A stretch of 64,000 bases of DNA from Ephemerocybe angulata (Eukaryota; Basidiomycota; Agaricomycetes; Agaricales; Psathyrellaceae), in contig JAACJK010000072.1 of assembly GCA_013368325.1 (NCBI GenBank), positions 113,161 through 177,160 of the forward strand, read 5' to 3'. Under the pieces are notes generated by a model. The model was given only the letters and a program-made list of their open reading frames with translations, searched no databases and was not told where the DNA came from. Both the position numbers and the translations under genes were made by a program. How positions within the stretch are numbered: the first letter of the stretch is position 1; each line of letters begins with the position of its first letter. Of the stretch, positions 12,096 through 21,666 are shown piece by piece.

Positions 12096-12661
12096 AGATT
12101 GTATCGTTGAAGGCCGTTCTCTCTTGCTGTCACTTCGCTTTGTCAGCCTGGCACATCCTCTTTGCCCTTCGTGGTCTTCCTTTCACCTTACGAGTCCCCT
12201 TCTAATTGACGTGCCCTGCGATGGCTTCGATTCCGTTCTACCGTGATAATAGGGCCTCCGTTGACATTTCTTATTGCTCTTATACTTATTTGTAACTTAT
12301 CGACTTTTCACAGTACGCTATTCCATCCCTAACTTGTCGGTCAACTCTAGATTATCCCGAGGACTGCCATCTTTAGACATCAAGGTGATTAAACATCCGG
12401 ATGGTCTCAAAAGGATCCTTCCTCCCGGCCTGATATGTCGAAACGTCCCTTGTCAAGAAGTCTCCCGAGCTATGGTAAGCGCCCGTGACATCATTCTAGC
12501 GCAGATCATTTTGGGATGTAGTTTGCGCACATAAGGCAAAGATATTGGTATTAAGTCGCGGTATTCCGTAGGGATAACGAGCTCCCATGCACACAAGTCA
12601 CTGGATTGCTGTAAATACGTACATTGCTGCCTGTTACAAAGTCGGCGCGTTCCGAAAAGGA
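12096..12661. other. Convergent 3' intergenic region
   Basis: This lies between the ends of SMC6 (+) and the NmrA-like gene (-). Nothing beyond presumed 3' UTRs is seen. Confidence 0.5.
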
Positions 12662-13638
12662 TCAAGCAGCGGGGCTAAAGGCATCCTTGTTCTTCTCGAT
12701 CCACTCCTTTACCCCGACCTTTCCTACGAGGGCCCTCGGGTCCTGAAGATGCCTCTTCTCCGAGCCATTCTCAACCTCCGCCTCAGCCTTGGACAGGTAG
12801 GTGGCATGGAGCTCTGGGAGGCCGAAGGCCAGATAGCGCTTCAGGAGCTCGTCTTGAGTGATTACTGAATGAGTGATTGGACGACCCAAGGTCGTTGTGA
12901 GTATTTCCGCAATCTATGTAGGTAGACGATAGTCAGTTCGGCCGCTGATTAGACAGTCAAGATGCTTGGGGTACCTCGGAATAAGAAACAAGTTCTGGAC
13001 CAATGAGGGTAGGTTCCCTGCTCGGAAGTGAGTCGATGTTTACAATCGCATCATGCGCAGCCTGTGCAATGTCTTGGACCGCGACGAAGGGGATTTGCCC
13101 AGTAGGCACGATCGTCTGAATAGAGTTGAACTTCTTGATCCCGGGGCCATAGAGCTTCAAAAGATTTTCTAAATGTATCAATCAGTTTTCTGTGCCGCAA
13201 TATTTAAAACTAGACCAACGCACCAGTGAACCAAGTCGCTCGGAGGGCAACGTAATCCAAGCCTTGGTCGTCCAGGTACGTATGGACGCGTCCAATTCCA
13301 ATGCTCGAAGGTCCTTTCTCCGTCTTTGGGTTACTGGCGCTGAGCAACACGAACCGCTTCACGCCTTTCTTGACGGCGAGGTCGATGAACGGCTGGGCGA
13401 TGGGGAGAGGGTCCCAGATACCCACGAAGATCAGATAGACGTTCTGAATCTCGTGGTTGGGGGCGGAGAAGGCGGCCTCGAAGGTGGAAGGATCGTTCCA
13501 GTCGAATTTGACGCTGTCGAAGCCGTCGGGGACGTTGCCAGAGCGCGACCCGAAGAGCACTGGGTGGTCGGAGGCGCGCAGGAGGGAGGCGAGTACAGAG
13601 CCGGTTTGGCTAGCTCCACCAGTGATGAAAGTCGACAT
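12662..13638 (-). CDS. NmrA-like NAD(P)-binding protein (festuclavine dehydrogenase/EasG-like)
   Basis: Three exons. The first (13638-13224) begins MSTFITGGASQTGSVLASLL, a Rossmann start of the atypical short-chain dehydrogenase type with a GGxxxTG motif, and continues with VFGSRSG-type residues and FVLLSASNP. Exon 2 holds NLLKLYGPGIKKF and GQIPFVAVQDIAQAAHDAI; exon 3 holds LGRPITHSVITQDELLKRYLAFG and ends near 12662. Order and motifs fit the NmrA/HSCARG-like family that includes the ergot alkaloid enzyme EasG/FgaFS. No other alkaloid genes lie nearby, so an alkaloid role is not supported; a general NAD(P)H-dependent reductase or redox sensor is as likely. About 290 residues, normal for the family. 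Confidence 0.8.
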
Positions 13639-14058
13639 GTTACTAGAGTTGAAGAAGCTACGGAGATACGATGGGGCGGTTGGGGGTGTAGTTTGAAGCT
13701 GGGAGTTGGGAAATTCTGCGCTTCCAGGAGCCGTTATATATCAGGAGGGTTGGCAGGTTGGGAAGCTTTCTGGTCCAAATAGGTGGAACAGCTTATAATA
13801 GAACTTGCGAGTTTTCCCCAGAGCTTGGAATCTGATTGCAGCGCGACAGAAGTACTGCAAGACTTAATGGCGCCCAAATGGCGCCCATGCTGGCACGCCA
13901 TCAGGGTCGATATCGGCTGTACGGGTCATTAACCTTCCAGGGAGTGCGATTGGTAAACTGTGGCGACCTTGGAACCCGCTGCCTGCCGGGGGTTGAAATT
14001 TGAAAGTTGAAACATTGTGACAGTTTGATGGAAAAAGGCAGGATCTGCGTGAGGGTGA
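13639..14058. other. Intergenic region, NmrA-like gene promoter side
   Basis: This is the 5' flank of the NmrA-like gene, with a TATA-like stretch near 13735-13741 (tatatca). No gene is seen. Confidence 0.4.
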
Positions 14059-14274
14059 GGTAAGTAGCAGGCTCCTAACCAGCCTCTCCCTGCGAGAGAC
14101 AACCGTAATCCGAGGCCCGAGGCCCGAGGGTGAGGAGGAGAGGACAAATAGATGACGAATTTGATTAAGGTGATCTCACAGGTCACCGAGATCCCCGCTG
14201 CCAAGTTTTGCCAGCTCTCTCTCGCTACGGTTGTCTCTCGCAGGGAAAGGCTGGTTAGGAGCCTGGGTAAGTAG
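14059..14274. mobile_element. MITE with 40-bp terminal inverted repeats and 9-bp target-site duplication
   Basis: A 198-bp element (14068-14265) begins CAGGCTCCTAACC and ends with the inverted counterpart GGTTAGGAGCCTG. The two 40-base arms (14068-14107 and 14226-14265) differ at one position. Both sides are flanked by the same nine bases, GGTAAGTAG, at 14059-14067 and 14266-14274. The interior has no open frame and a short GA/GC-rich stretch with a tandem CCGAGG motif. A non-autonomous DNA transposon is the natural reading. The 9-bp duplication and long arms suggest the Mutator-like group; a hAT origin (8-bp duplication, CAG start) is the alternative. Confidence 0.85.
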
Positions 14275-15597
14275 CAGACTCGGAGCGTAAGCACGATTGC
14301 CCAATGCCAGCGCGACCACAGAATTCGCCAGAGTATCACTTGACTGCATGACGGTTCGCCGTATTTTAGAAGAAATCTTATGTTAATCTAGATGGAATCC
14401 AGCCTCAGGCCCGGGGTGACAGCCATAGTTAGATTTGGGATGCGGGCCAAGAAGGCCCCCTGAGATTCGGTATTGGGCGCTTGCATAGTACCTACCTTAT
14501 CGAGCAAGGCTTGGACCATGTTGCCCTCCGGCTCACAGTTCACTTGGTTTACTGGTACGTCCATCAAGTAGTCCGGACTCCGTGGTGCCACGGGCGCTTA
14601 ATTGAGGGGTGAGTGACTCGAACGACTCCGAGTCTTGCCCACCCTCGACGCCGCACTTACAATGCACATGTTGAGTCCTTTGAAGCACCAAGCGGTTGCA
14701 ACCCAAGGCGTCCCTCCGGATGAAGTGATAGAGGTACATTTGAGATTAAGTGAGTTGGCTTTGACTCGCATGCCTGGATTGCCTGGGAAATTTGTCCGGT
14801 GCTTGCCGAACGTCGCTGTTGATGATGATTGGCAGGCTAGCCGCCGCTCTCCTTCCTCCTCTCTCCTCCTCTCTCTTCCTTTTCATGGCCCACATGCATA
14901 CGAGTGGGACGATGTCATCTCCCTCGTAAGAATGTAACAGGCTAAACCAAGGCGAATCCGAAGTCTCGACAGTTCGCGAAGCACAGAGCAAGGCCAGAGA
15001 GGTACCAATCTTACTCTCAAAGAATACAACGGCTCAACATTCTATCGACCCAAAGGTCAACGAACCAATCAATCTCGGGTGTGAGATATAGCTTGGCACA
15101 ATTCTATAGGCTAAACGGAGGCTAATTCAGAGTCTATCAGCCCTCGAAGCCCAGAGAGGCATTAAACGGACCTTATAGGCTCAGAGTGTGGCAGAGGCCT
15201 TTGGCTTGATGCCGACGATCGGCTGGGTCACGTCCTCTTGTATACCTCTTGGTCTCTACGAAGCTGTGGGTTGAACAAGTGTCTCGTCGTCGTGACCAGG
15301 ACTATTATGCCCGGAGCATAACTGACAGCCAGAATTCCAGTGAAAAGAGCACCCAAGCATCATGGTGAAAGGAATCATACACATGGCGCAGGTGTGAGAC
15401 GTTTAGAAGGGTAGGACATAAACCTTACACCCGCTGGTCTGAACCTGCTGGTTTAAATATGTTCGGACTCTGGAGGGTCCACCGGTGTCAGTACATTTGA
15501 TACATTCGGCGTATTGTCCCTCTGCCTTCCCTTCTCGCGGCTCCGAGCTTCAGGCGACAGTGGATCTTGTCGGCTGAGTAGGATAGGTCCTATGGGG
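14275..15597. other. Long intergenic region, no gene recognised
   Basis: Only short unrelated open frames of up to 100 codons occur. There are pyrimidine-rich stretches near 14850-14885. This is the 5' flank of the DUF1996-CBM1 gene. Confidence 0.5.
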
Positions 15598-15605
15598 TAT
15601 ATATA
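15598..15605 (+). promoter_or_regulatory. TATA box of the DUF1996-CBM1 gene
   Basis: TATATATA lies 50 bp upstream of the start codon at 15655. The inverted paralogue has the same sequence at a similar distance, which supports a functional core promoter. Confidence 0.65.
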
Positions 15606-15654
15606 GCCTAGATGCACCTATGGCTTCAACCTGGACACCTCCATCGTTCGAAAG

Positions 15655-17141
15655 ATGCAGTGGCTTTCTCTCGTCCTCGCAGCAGCTCTCGCTGTGCCCT
15701 CACAGGCCGCGCTCCGCTTCGGATGCTCTACTCTGACCATCCAGCGTCTCGACCCCCTCGTCCAGCCTGGCAGGCTTCCATCCGCCCACGTTCATCAGAT
15801 TGTTGGCGGTAATGCTTTCCACCCCAACATGACCGGCGATATCGGCAACCAGGGCACTTGTACAACTTGCACGTTCACTGAGGACTTCTCCAACTACTGG
15901 ACTGCTGTCATGTTCTTTAAGCACACCAACGGGTCCTACAAGCGTGTGCCCATCATGCAGAACACGGCCCTGCCCAATGGTATCAACGGAGGTATGACGA
16001 TCTACTATACCCAGAAGGACTTCAACAACAACGGTAACAAGAAGATCACCGCGTTCAAGCCGGTATGTATCCCTTCTTCCTTTGGAAGAGCACGCTAACG
16101 AGGATGTATTAGGGTTTCCGTATGGTTATCGGTAACCCAACTGCTGGGAGCAAGCAAGCGCCCGGTCTCAAGTTTGTCTGCTTGGAGGACAAGGGTACCC
16201 GTTTCCCCGAGCTCGATGTCTTCCCGACGACGACCTGCAGAGGAGGTATCATGACCGTCCACCACTTCCCCTCGTGAGTACCGAATAAGCCCCCATTGTT
16301 CGCTTGTGGACTCAATGATGTATACGGCGACTAGGTGCTGGGATGGCAAGACCCTCGACCCAGAGGACCATCAGTCTCACATGGCCAACACTGTCTCCGA
16401 GATTGGATTCAACGAGGCCGGCGCCTGCCCATCCTCGCACCCCGTCCGCATGCCCCAGGTCGCATACGAGACCCTCTGGGACACCACCCAGTTCAACAGC
16501 ATGTGGCCCTCTGGCGGCGCCAACCCCTTCGTCATGAGCTACGACGACTCCCGCGGCTACGGCACCCACGCCGACTACGTCTTCGGCTGGAAGGGCGACT
16601 CACTCCAGCGCGCGATGGACTCGAGCTGCATGTTCCAAGCCTGCGAGAACGGAAACCCACTCAAGTCGCAGAGCGTCGCCCAGATGAATGCTTGCGCCGT
16701 CCAGGCCATGACTAACGAGAACATCGATGGATGTAAGCTCAGCTCATATGTAGACAAAGATATGTGCTAAGCATCTGTGTGTTTCAGGGTTGGCGCGTCT
16801 CCCCATGGACATGCCTGGAAGCTCGACCACCGTTGTGCAACCCACGACGACTGTTGTTCAGCCCACGCAGCCAACGACGACCGTTGTTCAGCCAACACCC
16901 ACCGCACCTCAAGGTCCCACCGTCCCCAAGTACGGTCAATGTGGAGGCCAGGGCGTACGTTTCCCTTCCCCGCTTCCTCCAAAATTCCCTAGCTAATGTC
17001 GCTTACCACATATAGTACACTGGCGCCACAGTTTGCGCCTCTGGAAGCACTTGCGTGAAGTTGAATGACTGGTAAGTCATGTTTACTGGGCGTTATCTAC
17101 GGTATCTGAAGGCCCCTCGTAGGTATTACCAATGCCAGTAA
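15655..17141 (+). CDS. Secreted DUF1996 protein with C-terminal CBM1 cellulose-binding module
   Basis: Multi-exon gene. The signal peptide MQWLSLVLAAALAVPSQA is followed by the DUF1996 start LRFGCSTLTIQRLDPLVQPG, with HVHQIVGGNAFHPNM. Later exons give GFRMVIGNPTAGSKQ, CWDGKTLDPEDHQSHM, CPSSHPVRMPQ, DYVFGWKGDSLQRAMDSSC and a Thr/Pro/Val linker built from TTVVQPT repeats. CBM1 follows (YGQCGGQGYTGATVC, then SGSTC and WYYQCQ) with the family's cysteines. The last exon encodes only part of W plus YYQCQ. The CBM1 implies binding to crystalline cellulose outside the cell; the reaction, if any, of DUF1996 is not established. An inverted paralogue lies at 25306-26806. Confidence 0.88.
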
Positions 17142-17309
17142 TGCTGGAACAATCGTCGCGTTCTTTATGTCCCTTCACTCCTTTCATTTTCCTGGCCCCT
17201 GTATTTGTCTGCTGGTATCAAATCGAATTATTGTCAATATACGTTGCCCTATATGAGCAAGGGCGTCGATGCACGGTGGGTACAGCTGAGTGATTTAAGC
17301 TACGGAGAT

Positions 17310-18968
17310 TCAGAATATGTATGACGAGCCTGGTAAAACAATGGCATTAACCCCTGAACCCGCGTACCGAAGCGAATCCCGTATATCTTGTTCCTCCAAG
17401 GCTCTGTGCTCCACCATTCTGTACGATGCCACAAGCTTAAATTTGAAGCTCGGCCCCCGTGATTTGATATAGTCGACGACGGCGTCTAGCTGACGACCGG
17501 GCGACGGAATCTTCAGAATCTCAAGCACTTCCAAGTTAGAGAAACAAAGGTCGTTCCCGTCACGGGAGGCTTCGAGATTCTTGAAAAGTTTCCACAGGAG
17601 ATGCATGTCCACATCAATGAGGTTATCCAGAATGAGAGTCGCAAGGGCCCTGGGAAGGCCGGAAAGGATGGTGAAGAGCTGCTCTGCGTCTATGATGCAT
17701 TTCCCAAGCCGGAAGGAGCGGAAACTTTGGGCACACCCCGACTGTTCCAAGAAGGCTGCAACGGGCACGGGAAGTTCTTCGTCTTTCACTGGATTTCCGG
17801 GAAACATCTCGATATCCAAGCTGACCAGTTGGGGCGCCTTCAAAACTTGGATAAGGTCTACGTTTCGGCTCTCCCGGATGCGCAGTGTGAGTAGATTGGG
17901 TAGAACAAGGGGTGAAGCCAAATAACGCTGGACGAGTGGTCGGTTTTCCAGATCCCACAGGGACCATCCCAAATGCCGCATCTCGATAGTCAACGTCTTG
18001 AGGTTGCTACAGTACTGAAGCAGCTGGAGAAGATGAGGGCCTGGCCATGGGCAGTAGATTACAAGGTTCGTGAGGTGCTGAATCAGGCTACGAGGGATAT
18101 TGAGCTTGAGGCGTGATACGTCAAAACCCACGTCGTCGACGGCCTGGTCTAAAGGAAGGTGGAGCGCGAGCGACTCGACAAAGGGAAGGTGTTCGAAATG
18201 GGGACCAAATATTGGTTGGAATTGGGCGTTCCTTTGATAGATTACACTCCGGAATTGAAGACTCAAGGATCTGAGTGTGTCCCATGGCCGTGGTTTGGCA
18301 TTGGAACTGTCATCCCGAAGCGATTCCATGACGTCGCGGAATTGCCGAAAGCACTCTGTGGTACTGCACATAAGGGTGAGATGATCCAGCGGTGGCCCAC
18401 TCGTCAGCAGGTGTGGCAACACCGATGTAGCCAGGAGACATGGACTGGGTTCGCGACTTGGGGAGCGTCCGCAGTCGTCAAATAAGCGGGGGCGGTCGGT
18501 AAAAGCGTCGAAGTCATCCAGATGCCACCCGTCGTACTGTAGCCTCCTTCGAAGGGATCCCGTGTGGCTAAACCACGCCTCCACCGGCTTGAACGTTTCT
18601 ATCGTGTGCCTCGGCTTGATCTTCAGCCCAGTCCATAGCTCGTGCGTGAACAGAGTAGCGTCATGCCATAGCTTACAGACCAGGCTCAGACCAACCAGCT
18701 CCTTCCTCCCCTCGGCAGTCCTCACTTTCTCGCCGTTCTCGAAAGGTTGCAGGAAGGTGAATATGTGCCCGAGAACCTCTCTGGGTATCCTTCGCACCGG
18801 AGACAGAATGGCTCGGTGTCGTTCTAGTTCTCCTTCGAGTTTGCGTAGCTCGGATATCCTGTGAACCAAGTCGAGGATGCGGGATTCGACAATGGGGATT
18901 TCGAGTGGCTGAGGTGGGACATTGCTGTCGAGGAGGTGGTAAATGTTGGGGCTTTCATGACCTGACAT
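17310..18968 (-). CDS. F-box domain protein (copy A of the F-box/partner pair)
   Basis: Single exon, 552 residues from the ATG at 18968 (MSGHESPNIYHLLDSN). The frame continues 79 codons upstream to 19205, but a TATA-like ATATTAAT lies in that stretch (about 19057-19064), so the later start is preferred. Coiled coil VESRILDLVHRISELRKLEGELERHR; F-box at about residues 48-95 (ILSPVRRIPREVLGHIFTFL, then LVGLSLVCKLWHDATLFTHELW); leucine-rich remainder. It is nearly a mirror image of the gene at 40856-42499, including its leader. Inferred SCF substrate receptor. An 837-bp shared upstream region separates it from the divergent partner gene at 19806. Confidence 0.86.
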   Translation of the reverse strand: MSGHESPNIYHLLDSNVPPQPLEIPIVESRILDLVHRISELRKLEGELERHRAILSPVRRIPREVLGHIFTFLQPFENGEKVRTAEGRKELVGLSLVCKLWHDATLFTHELWTGLKIKPRHTIETFKPVEAWFSHTGSLRRRLQYDGWHLDDFDAFTDRPRLFDDCGRSPSREPSPCLLATSVLPHLLTSGPPLDHLTLMCSTTECFRQFRDVMESLRDDSSNAKPRPWDTLRSLSLQFRSVIYQRNAQFQPIFGPHFEHLPFVESLALHLPLDQAVDDVGFDVSRLKLNIPRSLIQHLTNLVIYCPWPGPHLLQLLQYCSNLKTLTIEMRHLGWSLWDLENRPLVQRYLASPLVLPNLLTLRIRESRNVDLIQVLKAPQLVSLDIEMFPGNPVKDEELPVPVAAFLEQSGCAQSFRSFRLGKCIIDAEQLFTILSGLPRALATLILDNLIDVDMHLLWKLFKNLEASRDGNDLCFSNLEVLEILKIPSPGRQLDAVVDYIKSRGPSFKFKLVASYRMVEHRALEEQDIRDSLRYAGSGVNAIVLPGSSYIF

Positions 18969-19805
18969 GTTGGAAGATAGTTTGAGGGATATGGTTCGCC
19001 AGCAGGTTGCCTCGTGCTGGTACGTTGGTGGTATGAAAGCAAAGGGTGTCGTGGGTATATTAATTGGATCAGTGCCTGCCCTTCGCGAAGTCCCACGCCG
19101 CTGAACATGTGTGGAGCGGCCCCTGCTCGAGAGCCCGCCAACCTTATGAGAGGATAGCGATTCCATACTAACACTGTGATTATCAAGGAGAGTAGGAGAT
19201 TGCACTGTGTCGCTGTCAAGGCGCCAGCGCTACGTGAGCGCTTAGATTAGATTAGATGCGATTACATCATTCTCGGATTCTCACGGCTGAGGCGGCTGAC
19301 GACATCGGTGTTTACCACTTCAACTGTCGTCCTGGAAGACGACAGTTCGCCTTTTCACCATTCACCAACCGATTCTCAGAGTATCTATTCATATGTCCTT
19401 GATACGACACTTCTCGAGGTGAAACAAATACTGACCATGGCCACCAATGGTGGCAATGGGCGGGAGTGACGAAGGGAACAGGGGATCTGCGCCCCTTGGG
19501 TTGAATGTCGTCGAGCTGAAGCCCTTTGGACCTATAGCTAAAGCTCTGATGCAATCTTGGTGCATACTCGAGGAAGGTGCGCAACCCCAGCCCTGCAGGA
19601 CGGTCGCAGCGGCTACGGAGGACAAGGGGAAGAATGGGAATGTCTCTCGTTCACCATGTCTCAAAGCCCCTGATTCACTGAGTTTCGTATTTAAAACCTG
19701 CCTGGCCTCTCCTTTCCCCCAACTTCTCTTCACCACCAGCCACAACCATCGTTGCACAACTTTGGTAGTTCAGCCTTCACCTTTGCTTCATCATCCACCC
19801 CAGCC
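18969..19805. promoter_or_regulatory. Bidirectional promoter region between F-box gene and partner (copy A)
   Basis: 837 bp lie between the two start codons. It resembles, inverted, the 849-bp region 40007-40855. It contains the stem-loop/TTAGA repeat at 19220-19258 and a TATA-like site for the F-box side near 19057. A pyrimidine-rich leader precedes the partner start. Confidence 0.5.
19220..19258 (+). repeat. Stem-loop plus TTAGA-repeat motif, copy 1
   Basis: GGCGCCAGCGCTACGTGAGCG is followed by CTTAGATTAGATTAGATG. The GCGCT/AGCGC arms can pair and the tail is three TTAGA-type repeats. Five other copies occur in this window. Confidence 0.6.
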
Positions 19806-21237
19806 ATGACCTACGCTAGCCTGTACAACGACTCCTGGGCGACCGACCCTCTCGCCCTCGAAGAAGAAACCCACTTGTTCGCCGAGGTCATCCACGCCCA
19901 TCTCCTGTGCTTTTACAGCACCCCCGCATCTGCCATGTCGTGGAACACCGACGCCCCCCACCGTCTTCAGCGCTTCTTCATCAACATCGCACACAACTAT
20001 CCAAGGATGGCGCCCAGCGCCGCCATCCGCGCCATGCTCGTCGTCCTCCGCTACAAGTCTCAGGGTCGCAAGCACATCATCGCTTTCAACGACGACGCCG
20101 AAACGCTGTTCTATATCGCCTTCATGCAAATCGCTCTCGCCTTCCGACCTTCCTTCACGCTCGAGGACATGGTTGCGCTCATGGAGACATCCGCGACCGT
20201 CGTCAACGAGTTCTTGGTCCATCGCGACGAGATGAACATTGTGGTGGCGGCCGAGTTGGAGAAGGAAGCGCGCAACCTTGCTACGGCCAAGGCGTTTGTG
20301 TTTTACGAGTTCTTCCTCGGGCCCTTCGTTCCTCCGACAGTGCGGAGGGACTTAGGACTCGGTGGGGCTCAGATTGCATGCGCCACGATGCCTATTTCGA
20401 CGCCCTTGAAGCCCACTGTCCCTCCCAAGGACGAGCAGGAGATGATCTTTCCCCCTCTTCAATGTACGTCACCCTATCGTATGATTCATTTGGTTTCAGT
20501 TCGCTAACTTGCCCTATGTTCAGACAAGTTGAGGGAGCGGATGGACGCCATCGTTGAAGAGGCTGAAGATGACGAGTCGACCTCAGACGACAGCAAAGCC
20601 TTTGACGGCCTCTCTTTCTGGGGATCGTCCACGTCCACGCTCGTCGATATCTCTCCCGACGATGACTGCTCAGTGTCCTCATCCTGCACATCGTTGCACA
20701 CTCTAGACTCGTTCTCCGGTTCAGGTAAGCTTACCATCGTGACCTTTCCACTCCTTTCCATCCAAACCAACACCTTCTTCTCCTCCCTTCGGATCCTTTG
20801 TCATTTTCTCTTCTTTGCGATCCGAAGACCCCTTCTCCATCGTTGCCACATCCGATGTCGAGCTCCCCTCGCCAAACGTGTCGAAACCTAACTACGAGCG
20901 AAACTTGACCGAAGTCGCATTTGACTCGAGTGCGGTTGATCTCGATAAAACGCCCACTCCGGCTTCGTATACCTCTTTCATGTCGTCGACGTCCAGCGGC
21001 AGGTGCGATCTCCTTGACCCGGAGAAAACGCCCACCATGCGCTCGAGCCGGGCTGCGAGGACACTCAAAACGCCGCCTACCTTAGGTGTATGCAAGGTGT
21101 CTGTGTCCGCGGTTGAGGTTGAGGTTGGGGCAGACTCCCCCTTACCTGCTCCACGTCCGTTCCAGGCGTTGCTCATGGCTGGGGTGAGGAAACGGAGGTT
21201 GACAATGAGGGAGACGTTGGCTGCTTTGTCTTCATAG
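19806..21237 (+). CDS. Unrecognised helical protein with acidic serine-rich tail (F-box partner, copy A)
   Basis: Three exons: 19806 to about 20464, about 20523-20725 and about 20827-21237, joined at CTTCAAT/GTACGT and GGTTCAG/GTAAGC. The first exon encodes a mostly helical domain of about 220 residues (MTYASLYNDSWATDPLALEEETHLFAEVIHAH, LQRFFINIAHNYPRMAPSAAIRAMLVVL). The shape recalls a cyclin box (several helices with RFF, then AxxxxLVVLRY), but I cannot confirm it. The rest is acidic and Ser/Thr-rich with SSTSTLVDIS and repeated KTPT motifs, then a basic end (GVRKRRLTMRETLAALSS). The near-identical second copy at 38574-40006 keeps all exons open, so both are probably real genes. It always lies divergent to an F-box gene here. 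Confidence 0.75.
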
Positions 21238-21666
21238 TCTTGACCATCTCCTATCCTCTAATTTGATCAATTATGATTCTTTTCTTTTCTGTGTGTCGTC
21301 GTGACGGAGATTTTTTTAGCTATGCTGGTAACATGGGCATGGTATGATCTTCATCTGAGCCTACAATGGTCTGCGAGGTACGGTATCGTGTGGAAGTACT
21401 CGAAGAAAAGACGTTCGAGACTGCGCAGCAGAGGCGCACCAATCCTTCCGAATACACTCCTAAGATTCCTATCTAGTACGATTCGTTACACAGCGCTACT
21501 TCAGCCTCGGCCAGGCGTTGAGCGCTTGCATACTCCACCAATCGATTTACAGACCTCAAGCGATCGGAAGCTTGCTACTCCAAAAGGATTGTGCTTAACA
21601 TTGTAACAGAAGGTGCAATTTAAAATTAAAGTACATACAGATACGGTCAAGAAATATCAGTACCAG
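21238..21666. other. Convergent intergenic region
   Basis: 3' flanks of the partner gene (+) and the next F-box gene (-). No gene is seen. Confidence 0.45.

Noticed and set aside
12662..13638. Ergot-alkaloid biosynthetic cluster, suggested by the EasG-like NmrA protein
   Set aside because: No dimethylallyltryptophan synthase, P450 or other cluster gene is nearby; neighbours are SMC6 and an intergenic region.
19240..19258. TTAGATTAGATTAGAT considered as interstitial telomere repeat
   Set aside because: The unit is TTAGA, not TTAGGG, and copies are only three units long next to a stem-loop.
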